DNA of 36,442 nucleotides from a virus. Below, one piece after another: positions 26,175 to 32,981 of this stretch; position 1 is the stretch's first letter, and the number at the start of each line of letters is the position of its first letter. The stretch is taken from IMG/VR virus record IMGVR_UViG_3300042463_001151, positions 1 to 36,442 of that record, one strand, 5' to 3'. The position numbers and the translations under genes are program-made. Below the pieces are notes generated by a model, which did no database searches, was not told the DNA's origin, and saw only the letters and a list, made by a program, of their open reading frames with translations.

Positions 26175-26546
26175 ATGGCAAATCATGTAGCAGTTTATGT
26201 TTATCGTAGAAACCAATACGATTTAACGAACCCTAATGGAACACCTGCAACTAGCGGTGTATTATTTTCATTACCAACCGTTGGATTACAAGTTCAACCT
26301 ACTACTGTAGTAGCAAATGGCGTACAAATGAATTCATTAATTCTTATGTATCCAAGTGGTCTTAATCAACCAGCTGAAAAATTATATAGCGATGCATCAG
26401 TTGCTACTTTAATTACAGCTATCAATGGTGGTGGTACTGTACCAACAACAACTACGACTACAGCAGCTCCAACTACGACTACAGCAGCTCCAACAACTTC
26501 AACAACTACAGCAGCTCCAACAACTTCAACAACTACAGCAGCTTAA
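26175..26546 (+). CDS. Small beta-rich protein with Thr-rich C-tail (paralogue 1), 123 aa
   Basis: The body (about 1-90) has MANHVAVYVYRRNQYDLTNP, then GTPATSGVLFSLPTVG and VVANGVQMNSLILMYPSGLN. The tail from about 91 is only linker: TTTTTTAAPTTTTAAPTTST and so on, ending TTAA. The same body is repeated in the next gene without the tail. The pair is transcribed against the surrounding genes from its own promoter and ends in its own terminator, so strong separate expression is likely. A virion decoration or host-surface-contact role is possible, judged from the tail shared with the tail protein and the protein at 20105. No known family recognised. Confidence 0.7.
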   Translation: MANHVAVYVYRRNQYDLTNPNGTPATSGVLFSLPTVGLQVQPTTVVANGVQMNSLILMYPSGLNQPAEKLYSDASVATLITAINGGGTVPTTTTTTAAPTTTTAAPTTSTTTAAPTTSTTTAA

Positions 26547-26583
26547 TTTAAAAAAATTTAAAAACAATCAAAAATATTAAAAA

Positions 26584-26847
26584 ATGGCAAGTATAGTATC
26601 AATTACAGCATATCAAAGAAATCAATATGCTTTATTAAACCCTAACGGCACTCCTGCAACTTCTGGTATTTCTTACGGATTCCCAGTAAGCACAATTACA
26701 GCTTACCCAGCTCCTTCAGGAACAGTGGCAAACGGAGTGGTTATGAATTCAATAGTTGAAGTAGCACCTACTGGTTTAAACCAAGTACCGGTATTATTTT
26801 ATACGAATTCTACTGTATCTCAAATTAATGCAGCAGCAAACGCTTAG
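26584..26847 (+). CDS. Small beta-rich protein without tail (paralogue 2), 87 aa
   Basis: Paralogue of the preceding gene: RNQYALLNPNGTPATSG here against RNQYDLTNPNGTPATSG, and TVANGVVMNSIVEVAPTGLN against VVANGVQMNSLILMYPSGLN. It stops where the Thr tail begins in paralogue 1. The leader between them is A-rich and 37 bases long. A terminator follows 19 bases after the stop. Function unknown; the duplication suggests that two versions, with and without the flexible tail, are useful to the phage. Confidence 0.7.
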   Translation: MASIVSITAYQRNQYALLNPNGTPATSGISYGFPVSTITAYPAPSGTVANGVVMNSIVEVAPTGLNQVPVLFYTNSTVSQINAAANA

Positions 26848-26866
26848 TCTTAAAAAAACGTAAATT

Positions 26867-26896
26867 AGCCCCTTTTTAACGAGGGGCTTTTTTATT
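26867..26896 (+). terminator. Rho-independent terminator, partly bidirectional
   Basis: A perfect 7-bp stem, AGCCCCT with AGGGGCT, around an eight-base loop is followed by six T. It ends the rightward pair. The stop codon of the leftward 46-aa gene lies in the loop, so the same hairpin may also end the replication operon, although its leftward T-run is weak. Confidence 0.85.
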
Positions 26897-27016
26897 TTCT
26901 TTATGTACTGTTTTTAGGTTTTTGTATATCCTTTTAGCATCTTCTAATGTTTTACCAGCACCTGCTGCCATAAATACAGATAATCTTCTTAATTTTTTAG
27001 CTGCTTTATTATTCAT
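26876..27016 (-). CDS. Conserved small basic phage protein, 46 aa
   Basis: Short gene: MNNKAAKKLRRLSVFMAAGA, then GKTLEDAKRIYKNLKTVHKE and a basic end. The N-terminal AAKKLRRL plus the IYKNLKTVH helix recalls a tiny protein widespread in Bacteroidota phages ('KAAKKLRK ... Y-K-x-LKK-x-H'). It forms a pair with the 40-aa gene just upstream. Its stop codon sits in the loop of the terminator. Function unknown; nucleic-acid contact is plausible from the charge. Confidence 0.65.
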   Translation of the reverse strand: MNNKAAKKLRRLSVFMAAGAGKTLEDAKRIYKNLKTVHKENKKAPR

Positions 27017-27025
27017 AATTTAATT

Positions 27026-27148
27026 TTACCTCCCTTGACCGCGATATTGCTTGGGTTTTGGAGAATGTTTGTTATAAGATTTCTTTGCACTGCCTGTTTT
27101 TCTACTACCAAATGTTACCTTTCTTGAATCTGTTTTAACTTTTGCCAT
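27026..27148 (-). CDS. Conserved small basic phage protein, 40 aa
   Basis: Forty residues, strongly basic: starts MAKVKTDSRKVTFGSRKTGS and ends SYNKHSPKPKQYRGQGR. The end SYNKHSPKPKxYRGQGR is a pattern I recall from many Bacteroidota phages. The ATG at 27148 lies just after the stop region of the winged-helix gene (1-base gap), so it is the next operon gene. The role is unknown. Its charge suggests RNA or DNA binding. Confidence 0.65.
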   Translation of the reverse strand: MAKVKTDSRKVTFGSRKTGSAKKSYNKHSPKPKQYRGQGR

Positions 27149-27149
27149 T

Positions 27150-27422
27150 TTATGTGTTATTTAGGATTAATTGGTACGAATATAAGCCATTTTCTAAATA
27201 ATTTTTATTTAGGGTATGCCTACCAAATTTTTCTTTCCTAAAATCACGCAAACCTGCCGATACTGATGCTTCTGGAATATGAGTAATGGCTGAAATTTCA
27301 CTAAGGGTTCTAAACCTTTGATCTTGCATAAGTTCCTTTAATTTAAAATGGTTTTTAGCTAATCTTTTACCATCTCTTTCATGAACATAATCAGTTCCGT
27401 CAAATACTAATTCTTGTTGCAT
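27150..27422 (-). CDS. Winged-helix DNA-binding protein, 90 aa
   Basis: Residues about 27-65 form a helix-turn-helix with wing: FKLKELMQDQRFRTLSEISA, THIPEASVSAGLRDFRKEKF, then RHTLNKNY and ENGLYSYQLIL as wing strands. It is the type found in MarR-like and phage replication-block regulators. It sits in the operon downstream of SSB and a 73-aa protein. It may regulate the phage's own genes, possibly the late block, but no target is visible. Fold fairly confident, role inference. Confidence 0.65.
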   Translation of the reverse strand: MQQELVFDGTDYVHERDGKRLAKNHFKLKELMQDQRFRTLSEISAITHIPEASVSAGLRDFRKEKFGRHTLNKNYLENGLYSYQLILNNT

Positions 27423-27423
27423 A

Positions 27424-27645
27424 TTATTGGGTTTTAAAATACTTTAAATCTATGTCCCCACCGTCCATTTTATTTGGGTAGATGAGTATGTCTTTATCGT
27501 AAAAGTTCCGCACCATACCATTGTGGTAAAATACGACTTTCCAAACGGTGTTGACTTCTGATCCGTAGTCAATCCAAGCAATTGCTTTTCCTCTTCCAAG
27601 TGGTGTTTCAACTTCTATAGGATTTATTAATTCATGAATATACAT
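27424..27645 (-). CDS. Small phage protein of unknown function, 73 aa
   Basis: Sequence pattern: PIEVETPLGRGKAIAWIDYG, then NTVWKVVFYHNGMVRNFYDK and DILIYPNK. This looks like a small SH3-like or five-stranded barrel in which 'TPLGRGKAI' is the first hairpin. Small proteins of this type accompany replication genes in Bacteroidota phages. It overlaps the SSB gene by TAATG, implying coupled translation with SSB. No catalytic residues are seen. Confidence 0.6.
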   Translation of the reverse strand: MYIHELINPIEVETPLGRGKAIAWIDYGSEVNTVWKVVFYHNGMVRNFYDKDILIYPNKMDGGDIDLKYFKTQ

Positions 27646-27983
27646 TATGCATTATTTTCGTCTTGTTTACCGGATAAAAGCTGTAAAGATGTAACTCTAG
27701 CATGCAACTGCGCAATCACTTCTTTTGTTTTATCGTTATTGTAAGTCTTTGCTTCTGGCTTACCTTCCATGTAAATCATTGTACCTTTTTTTAAGTAGTT
27801 AGATACATTTAATTTGTCTGTCCAATAAGCACATGAAACCCATGTAGTTTTATCTACATCTTCACCTTGTTGGTTTTTGAACTTTTCACTGTAAGCCATT
27901 GAAAAATTAATCACTGTTTTACCATTCACTGTGTTTACTACTGCATCTTGTCCTAATCTTCCGATTACTGAAATTCTGATCAT
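27645..27983 (-). CDS. ssb: Single-stranded DNA-binding protein, 112 aa
   Basis: OB-fold SSB: IRISVIGRLGQDAVVNTVNG, KTVINFSMAYSEKF, TTWVSCAYWTDKLNVSNYLK and KGTMIYMEGKPEAKTYNN are the canonical strands, with the W of TTWV and the Y/W pair as aromatic ssDNA contacts. At 112 residues it is shorter than cellular SSB and lacks the acidic DDDIPF tip; it ends GKQDENNA. It lies 18 bases downstream of the primase-helicase gene, fitting a replication operon. The family is certain. Confidence 0.95.
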   Translation of the reverse strand: MIRISVIGRLGQDAVVNTVNGKTVINFSMAYSEKFKNQQGEDVDKTTWVSCAYWTDKLNVSNYLKKGTMIYMEGKPEAKTYNNDKTKEVIAQLHARVTSLQLLSGKQDENNA

Positions 27984-28001
27984 TTTTTTGTTTTTTAATT
28001 A

Positions 28002-29867
28002 TTAAAATATTACTTCTCCACCATCTTCATCTTTATATGGAAGCCATGATTGATTAGCTTCTTTTCTCTTCCAAAAATCAAGTCCTTTTTTATTCAACAT
28101 CTCTTGTATAAAATCCCTTCCTTCAATAAAAAATCTTCTTCTATCCCAAATATACTCAACCATTACAAATCCTTTTCTACCAACGCTTTTCTTTTTAATT
28201 TTCTTAGAATGAAATTCTGCAACAGGACTTTTTGGATCTGTCTGTGCAAATGGTCTATGGTAAACGGTAATATTGTCCATTTTATTGTTCCACATAGCAC
28301 CATCATTTATATCAAATACATCAGGACATTTGTAGTTACCACTCCTATCCCTTTCCATTAATTTTGGATGCGCAATAACCCAAAAATACACATCATTCTT
28401 CTTCGCAAATCTTGAAAAGTCAGCTAATAATGTTTCCAAATACTTATCAGTTCTACCACCAAAACCTTTGTAATCATTGGTCATTTGGTTAAATGGATCA
28501 ATACAACAAAAGTCAACTTTCTCTTGCACAATCAATTCAAGAAACTTTTCTTTGATATACTGTGGGGTAGGCGAAAGCATCTCTGCGCTAATATAAAAAA
28601 TATGTTTAGAAATAAAATCATATGCAGCCTCGTAAATATCATTAGCTGGTCTATTTGGGTTAAAAGGAGTACACTCGCATCCCAAAAGCATCTCTACAAA
28701 GTCATGAAAATATTCTTCCGCAGGCGTATCTTCAGGAGAGAATGTAGCAATCTTTTCGCCATACATGATGATTCTACTTAGCAATTGCGACTTTTGCCAA
28801 GCTGTTTTACCGTAGTTACCAATACCAGTAAGCAATGTAATTTCGCCTCTTTTTGGCTTAAAAATATAATCAAGCTCTGGAACGCCAACTCCCATAACCT
28901 TGTCAAAACCATTTTGATTGATAAGCAAAGCTTTATCCTTTACATCAATTCCATAAACCACATCTTCAACCCTGTAATTATCCCCTTTCTCATCTACAAA
29001 TTCTTTCTTAACATCAATCTCATAGTTAGTAGTTTTATTAACCAACTTCTCCTTTTGTAAGATAGCCGAACCAGCAATAGCCCTATTTGCCCTATATCCG
29101 CTCTTTACAGCCCCTCTCATCTCTGACATAGTAAAGTCATTACTCACTAAATATTCGGCTGAAATGAGGCTTAAAGCGGCCTCCTCGTTGATTCCAAACC
29201 TACAACACGCAGATGCCAACTTAAAAATGTAAGTATTTCGCTCTCCAGTGACAAAAGCATCGTTTTTATTCGTAAGCCACTTTAGTATTCTACGAAAGTT
29301 TTCAGAATCGTCAATTGTTTCAATTTCGTTGACTACAACTTTTTCTATTTTTTTTGCTTTTGTAAAGACAAGAGCTTTTTCGTTTATGTAAATATCTGGA
29401 TCAAAACTTTCGTAACAAACCCTGCTTACATTAATTCCGCTTCGGTCAATTTCCGGAAAAACCTCTTGTAATGATTGGAAATGCTCTCTGTGCTTTTTTC
29501 CATCTGCTATTTTAACCAATGCTTTTAATCCATTACCAGAAGGGCTAACCCAACAAGCGTACACAAAATCCTTTTGAATAATTTCAGTCTGCTTATCCCT
29601 TAAATCAGAAATATCATCAAAATCTAAAACTATAAATCCGCTATGTGAAACCAATTGTTCATCCTTTCTATCTGCCCCGAACTTACCACTAAAGCAAATT
29701 GAAGGCAAATTGAGCTTTAGCTTATTAGCTTTTTCCTTATCCAAAGCCAACCTAATATCTAAGACCAAAGCCTTACTTGCACCTAGTTTAATCCTTTCAA
29801 GTGCTTTTTCAACGGTTATGAAATGTGGTTCCTTGCTAAAAATGTTTTTAAAAATAGTAACTTGCAT
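28002..29867 (-). CDS. VirE-N/BT4734-type primase fused to DnaB/RecA-like helicase, 621 aa
   Basis: N-terminal part (about 1-180) has the BT4734/VirE-N pattern: FSGKFGADRKDEQLVSHSGF, IVLDFDDISDLRD (acidic primase-like motif) and VSPSGNGLKALVKI, RSGINVSRVCYESFDPDIYI. The C-terminal part (about 330-600) is a P-loop ATPase: GIGNYGKTAW is the Walker A, CCIDPFNQM the Walker B, and VIAHPKLMERD a sensor region (H-x-R-type). The product should prime and unwind at the phage fork. Five bases separate it from the initiator gene. The combination is common in Bacteroidota mobile elements and phages. High confidence in architecture. Confidence 0.88.
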   Translation of the reverse strand: MQVTIFKNIFSKEPHFITVEKALERIKLGASKALVLDIRLALDKEKANKLKLNLPSICFSGKFGADRKDEQLVSHSGFIVLDFDDISDLRDKQTEIIQKDFVYACWVSPSGNGLKALVKIADGKKHREHFQSLQEVFPEIDRSGINVSRVCYESFDPDIYINEKALVFTKAKKIEKVVVNEIETIDDSENFRRILKWLTNKNDAFVTGERNTYIFKLASACCRFGINEEAALSLISAEYLVSNDFTMSEMRGAVKSGYRANRAIAGSAILQKEKLVNKTTNYEIDVKKEFVDEKGDNYRVEDVVYGIDVKDKALLINQNGFDKVMGVGVPELDYIFKPKRGEITLLTGIGNYGKTAWQKSQLLSRIIMYGEKIATFSPEDTPAEEYFHDFVEMLLGCECTPFNPNRPANDIYEAAYDFISKHIFYISAEMLSPTPQYIKEKFLELIVQEKVDFCCIDPFNQMTNDYKGFGGRTDKYLETLLADFSRFAKKNDVYFWVIAHPKLMERDRSGNYKCPDVFDINDGAMWNNKMDNITVYHRPFAQTDPKSPVAEFHSKKIKKKSVGRKGFVMVEYIWDRRRFFIEGRDFIQEMLNKKGLDFWKRKEANQSWLPYKDEDGGEVIF

Positions 29868-29871
29868 CGTT

Positions 29872-30645
29872 TTATTTGTTTAGTTGTTCAATCCTTTTTG
29901 AGTAATTTATGAAATCTTGATTTTGATGTAATGAACCGCTTTTTGGTGGCTCTGAATTTGATTTATAAGTTTTTTTTAGGTGGGGAAGTGTATTTTTTAT
30001 TTTAGTTTTCCAAACTTTAATCTTCTTGCCATACCCATCATTCCAACCAGCATCTACCCAAGTTTGATATTTAGCTTTTAAAGAAAATTCATATTCAGAA
30101 TAAACAGCCTTTAAATCATTCTCAACTACTTCCTTGCAATATGCTAAAAAATCATTTTCACTAGGTATATATTCTTTTATTTCTTTTACTTTACTTTCTT
30201 TTACTTTACTTTGCGGATTTTCTGGAGCAGAAACTCCGTCAGATACGGTATTATTAGTAGCGAATTTACCGTTTATGCGGAGTTGTTTCTTACTTTTATC
30301 TTTATTTGTACCTCTTTTTTCATAGACAGGTTTTAGCCTTTCATCTAGCGAATCTGAATTAATAAAGCCATTATTTAAGAATATCATCTCCAGTTTGATA
30401 CAGTAATCCACCACATCCCGTATTTCTGTAGCAGAAACTCCAAAATCACCCGCCATTAGTTCAAATTCCACATCTGAATACTCAAATACATTACCATCAA
30501 TACCAGTTAAATATTCTAAAGTCATTGACCAAATAGCATAACCTATTGCTCCAAACTTTGTACGAATGGCTTTAACCTTTCTATGGTTTCTCATATCCCT
30601 ATCATGAGGGAAGTAATCGCAATAATTCTTTTTAGGGCGAGCCAT
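29872..30645 (-). CDS. Replication initiator / loader, Lin1244/Lin1753 N-domain type, 257 aa
   Basis: MARPKKNYCDYFPHDRDMRN and KVKAIRTKFGAIGYAIWSMT match the Lin1244/Lin1753-like N-terminal domain (DUF4373), a winged-helix domain of DnaD/replication-initiator type proteins. FEYSDVEFELMAGDFGVSAT is the recognition-helix part. The middle is a basic linker (KRGTNKDKSKKQLRINGKF), followed by a Ser/Lys-rich region and a helical C-terminal domain (KYQTWVDAGWNDGYGKKIKV). Placed directly upstream of the primase-helicase, it likely recruits it to the origin. No iterated binding sites could be identified inside the gene. Confidence 0.8.
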   Translation of the reverse strand: MARPKKNYCDYFPHDRDMRNHRKVKAIRTKFGAIGYAIWSMTLEYLTGIDGNVFEYSDVEFELMAGDFGVSATEIRDVVDYCIKLEMIFLNNGFINSDSLDERLKPVYEKRGTNKDKSKKQLRINGKFATNNTVSDGVSAPENPQSKVKESKVKEIKEYIPSENDFLAYCKEVVENDLKAVYSEYEFSLKAKYQTWVDAGWNDGYGKKIKVWKTKIKNTLPHLKKTYKSNSEPPKSGSLHQNQDFINYSKRIEQLNK

Positions 30646-30655
30646 TTTTTTATAA

Positions 30656-30853
30656 TTAGTCGTTAGTTAAATCGGTTTTCAATGCCTCGTTAATACGAGT
30701 TATTTCTGCATCGGTAAATAATAATTTACCCTGCATCTTTCGTGATAATTCCGATTCTGGTATTTTTGCATTAAGTGACAGCCACCTTTGTGTACGGCCA
30801 TCTAAAGCCTCTTTTATCCTTTCGTGAAGCCTTAATTCAGTTTTGATTTCCAT
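30656..30853 (-). CDS. Cro-like helix-turn-helix regulator, 65 aa
   Basis: I start at the ATG at 30853 because an upstream TTG reading would overlap the -7 box at 30878-30885. The protein MEIKTELRLHERIKEALDGR contains a Cro/C1-type HTH: RTQRWLSLNAKIPESELSRK (second and third helices, Ser-Glu-Leu-Ser recognition start) and KMQGKLLFTDAEITRINEAL. It is the first gene of the leftward replication operon and faces an early rightward operon, so it probably binds the shared intergenic region as a switch or autoregulator. The exact binding site is not determined. Confidence 0.75.
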   Translation of the reverse strand: MEIKTELRLHERIKEALDGRTQRWLSLNAKIPESELSRKMQGKLLFTDAEITRINEALKTDLTND

Positions 30854-30877
30854 AAATTTGTTTTGATTATTGGATGA

Positions 30878-30908
30878 CAAAAATAGTGTTATTTTTTAAA
30901 TACCCAAA
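30878..30908 (-). promoter_or_regulatory. Leftward replication-operon promoter
   Basis: Reading leftward, TTTG (30908-30905) and TATTTTTG (30885-30878) are separated by 19 bases, an excellent match to the Bacteroidota -33/-7 consensus. Leader to the ATG at 30853 is about 18 bases. The best promoter in the window. Confidence 0.82.
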
Positions 30909-30934
30909 TATTTTTAACTTTTTTTTAAATTTAT

Positions 30935-30964
30935 TTTGTGGTTTAATTAAATTAATTATCTTTG
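30935..30964 (+). promoter_or_regulatory. Rightward early promoter
   Basis: TTTG at 30935-30938 and TATCTTTG at 30957-30964 are 18 bases apart. The spacer is the sequence TTTAATTAAATTAATT (30942-30957), which recurs at other promoters in this window. The ATG of the first early gene is only 13 bases after the -7 box, so the leader is very short. Confidence 0.8.
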
Positions 30965-30977
30965 TTAAAATATTACT

Positions 30978-31229
30978 ATGAAAACAGCAATGCAAGAATT
31001 AATTTCTACTTTTCATTTATACCAAAATAGTGCATCTACTTATGAAGAGCAGGAACTATTGTCATTTTATATAAAATGTGTGGAAGATTTGTTGAAAAAA
31101 GAAAAAGAGCAGATAATAGAAGCACACGCATTTGGTGCTGATGATGTTGATTCTAATGGCGGTTTACTTTTGAGAGGTGTTAAAAATGCAATTTATTACT
31201 ACAACCAAACCTATAACCAAAACAAATAA
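30978..31229 (+). CDS. Small conserved early phage protein, 83 aa
   Basis: MKTAMQELISTFHLYQNSAS begins a helical protein; CVEDLLKKEKEQIIEAHAFG and NGGLLLRGVKNAIYYYNQTY follow. The 'EKxQIIxAxxxG ... YYNxTY' ending is a pattern I recall from small proteins near phage/prophage early genes in Bacteroidota. It is the first gene after the rightward promoter and stands five bases before the next gene. Function unknown; no catalytic motif. Confidence 0.65.
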   Translation: MKTAMQELISTFHLYQNSASTYEEQELLSFYIKCVEDLLKKEKEQIIEAHAFGADDVDSNGGLLLRGVKNAIYYYNQTYNQNK

Positions 31230-31233
31230 CTTT

Positions 31234-31428
31234 ATGAAATTAGTAAAAAGAAAATATTCTAACCCTGCATCGTCTATGCCCGTTTTTGGTATTCCGGTTA
31301 TATCTTATATAATACAAAAGTCAATTGGGATGATTAGTAATGGCAGAGATTGGTATTGGTTCATTTGTATTTCATTGACATTTTTAGGATGGTTAATAAT
31401 AAATTTTAAATTAACTAAAAACAAATAA
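31234..31428 (+). CDS. Small membrane protein, 64 aa
   Basis: I start at the ATG at 31234 (MKLVKRKYSNPASSMPVFGI) because it directly follows the previous stop with an A/T-rich leader; a longer reading from 31177 would overlap that gene by 53 bases. Two hydrophobic stretches (about 18-33, PVFGIPVISYIIQKSIGMI, and about 40-57, WYWFICISLTFLGWLIINF) predict two membrane helices with basic N- and C-termini. Possible roles are host membrane modification or superinfection exclusion, but nothing specific supports either. Confidence 0.6.
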   Translation: MKLVKRKYSNPASSMPVFGIPVISYIIQKSIGMISNGRDWYWFICISLTFLGWLIINFKLTKNK

Positions 31429-31431
31429 TTT

Positions 31432-31614
31432 ATGAATAGTTATCAAAAATTAAAATCAAGAATAAGAGAACTAGAAACAAAGTTGATGATAGTTTGTACT
31501 GATCCTAATAGTATGAATTCAATCTATATAAAGGCAGAGCAAAAATTAAAAGCTAGTTTAGAAAAATCTATGTGGGCAGGTAATGCAATTACAAAAGAAA
31601 CTTATGGAAAATAG
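31432..31614 (+). CDS. Small phage protein of unknown function, 60 aa
   Basis: Sequence MNSYQKLKSRIRELETKLMI starts a coiled-coil-like helix, followed by DPNSMNSIYIKAEQKLKASL. No recognisable family. Three bases separate it from the membrane-protein gene, and its end overlaps the next gene's start. It is probably a real operon member given the tight packing, but the function cannot be stated. Confidence 0.5.
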   Translation: MNSYQKLKSRIRELETKLMIVCTDPNSMNSIYIKAEQKLKASLEKSMWAGNAITKETYGK

Positions 31615-31774
31615 AGAATTGATATACGATTTAGCCAAAAGGTTAGACATGATTATAGAGGTTACAAAAGAAGGTAAATACATAGGCAAATACAGATTCA
31701 TAAATGATAAACTACATAAACTAAAAGAAGATGAGAAATTCAACAATAATAGTGAAGAAAAAAAGGTGCGTTAG
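31604..31774 (+). CDS. Small charged phage protein, 56 aa
   Basis: I use the ATG at 31604 (MENRELIYDLAKRLDMIIEV), which overlaps the upstream stop by 11 bases; an ATG at 31583 would add seven residues with a larger overlap. The protein is charged and helical (KYIGKYRFINDKLHKLKEDE), with no motif seen. It overlaps the NinG reading frame by 44 bases at its end. Function unknown. Confidence 0.45.
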   Translation: MENRELIYDLAKRLDMIIEVTKEGKYIGKYRFINDKLHKLKEDEKFNNNSEEKKVR

Positions 31775-32267
31775 TTGCGGGAATATTGATTATCATTTTT
31801 CTAAAAAGATGTGCAAGCAATGTGCTACAGTGGTTTCTACGCAAAAGAGAATGGAAGAATTTGAAGATGATTCAGAAAGTTTTCAAAACTTAGTTGCAGA
31901 TCTTGACCATGTATTTAGCCAGTATCTAAGAAATAAATATGCAGATAAAACAGGTATGGTAGAGTGTTATACTTGTGGTAATAAACATACTATAGCAGAA
32001 ATACAATGCGGTCATTTTATGGGTAGATCAAATCTTGGAACTAGATGGATGGATGAAAATTGCAGACCTCAATGTATGGAGTGTAATTATTTCAAAACTG
32101 GGAATATTGAAGAATTTGAATATAAATTACATAAAGAAAATGGGGCATTAGTTGAATACCTTAGAGAAATAGCAAGACAAGCAGTAAGACCAACAAGAGA
32201 TGAGCTTAAATCTTTGATCCTAGAATACAGGGCAAAGCTGAACTTAGTAAAAAAGAAATTTATTTAA
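31731..32267 (+). CDS. ninG: NinG/Rap-like recombination nuclease, 178 aa
   Basis: A Cys-rich N-terminus (CVSCGNIDYHFSKKMCKQC) forms a zinc knuckle. The second zinc site, CYTCGNKHTIAEIQCGHFMG, then NCRPQCMECNYFKTGNIEEF, matches the lambda NinG (Rap) family, whose Cys/His pattern resembles HNH-type nucleases. Lambda Rap resolves branched recombination intermediates. It lies a few genes upstream of a RecB/YqaJ-like exonuclease, which suits a phage recombination module. The start overlaps the preceding small gene. Start uncertain within a few codons; family confident. Confidence 0.85.
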   Translation: MRNSTIIVKKKRCVSCGNIDYHFSKKMCKQCATVVSTQKRMEEFEDDSESFQNLVADLDHVFSQYLRNKYADKTGMVECYTCGNKHTIAEIQCGHFMGRSNLGTRWMDENCRPQCMECNYFKTGNIEEFEYKLHKENGALVEYLREIARQAVRPTRDELKSLILEYRAKLNLVKKKFI

Positions 32268-32309
32268 TTTTACAGAAGTAATTGTAGATTGGTGGTTTTA
32301 AGCAAATAT

Positions 32310-32342
32310 ACCCTCCTGTATTTCTATACTGGGAGGGTTTTT
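32310..32342 (+). terminator. Rightward rho-independent terminator after ninG
   Basis: A 7-bp stem, ACCCTCC with GGAGGGT, has an inner GTA/TAC extension in the loop and is followed by five T. It ends the first early unit and precedes the promoter-like repeats at 32340-32385. Confidence 0.8.
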
Positions 32343-32385
32343 AATTAAATTAATTTTGGTTATTATATTTAATTAAATTAATTTT
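32340..32385 (+). promoter_or_regulatory. Duplicated AT-rich motif with a -7 box
   Basis: The 18-base sequence TTTAATTAAATTAATTTT occurs twice, at 32340-32357 and 32368-32385. The first copy ends in TAATTTTG (32351-32358), a TAnnTTTG match; the second ends in TAC instead. This would transcribe the recombination genes. The copies are 28 bases apart. A -33 TTTG is not clear. Confidence 0.55.
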
Positions 32386-32400
32386 ACAAAAAAATATAAA

Positions 32401-32598
32401 ATGGCAAGAAAAATAGATCCAGAATCAGTTTCAAGTAAGGTAGCTGATTTAAAATTAAGCGAAAGTATTAGATTAAATAATCCATATACTTCAGTTATGG
32501 TTATGGTTTCAAATCTTAAAAAGAAAAAAGGACACGAAAGTAAAATGTTTAAAATTAAGTTTATTGAAGAAAAAACAATTGTAACAAGAATAAAATAA
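32401..32598 (+). CDS. Small phage protein of unknown function, 65 aa
   Basis: MARKIDPESVSSKVADLKLS opens with a basic/helical part. ESIRLNNPYTSVMVMVSNLK and MFKIKFIEEKTIVTRIK look like strands of a small DNA-binding or SH3-like fold. First gene after the repeated AT-rich motif, so first gene of the recombination unit. No family recognised. A-rich leader supports this start. Confidence 0.55.
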   Translation: MARKIDPESVSSKVADLKLSESIRLNNPYTSVMVMVSNLKKKKGHESKMFKIKFIEEKTIVTRIK

Positions 32599-32603
32599 GT
32601 ATT

Positions 32604-32981
32604 ATGCACATCCAAACCGTTAACTACACTAGAACATTTAATTTAGGCAATTACTCTTCTGAAAAAATTGGTGTTGAATTTTCTCTTAATCAAGGCGAGT
32701 CTGCAAACAAAGCTCTTGACATTGCAAGAGATTTAGTAGAACAATATCATTCTGAAAATGTAAAAAGATTAAAAGACCTTTCAGAGTTTTGTGGAGTTCC
32801 TTATGATGATAAAATTTATCAAGAAATAATTCCAACTCAATCAAAACAAACATTAGCTGAAAAAACAAAAGCATTTATTGACTCTTGCAAAACGAAAGAG
32901 GAATTAAAAGCTTGGGAGTTAATGAGCAAAAGCAATCCTGAACTATTAGAACATTATAACAACAAACTAAACACACTTTAA
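32604..32981 (+). CDS. Conserved recombination-unit protein, 125 aa
   Basis: The N-terminal 45 residues contain TVNYTRTFNLGNYSSEKIGV, then EFSLNQGESANKALDIARDL, a beta-alpha motif seen in many small phage proteins near exonuclease or ssDNA-binding genes. The rest is helical (KQTLAEKTKAFIDSCKTKEE, then MSKSNPELLEHYNNK). It is joined by TAATG to the PD-(D/E)XK nuclease, so a helper role in recombination or in loading that nuclease is likely, but this is inference. Confidence 0.6.
   Translation: MHIQTVNYTRTFNLGNYSSEKIGVEFSLNQGESANKALDIARDLVEQYHSENVKRLKDLSEFCGVPYDDKIYQEIIPTQSKQTLAEKTKAFIDSCKTKEELKAWELMSKSNPELLEHYNNKLNTL

Noticed and set aside
30854-30880. TTG start giving nine extra residues on the Cro-like protein.
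   Set aside because: It would place the start on the -7 box of the promoter that transcribes the gene.
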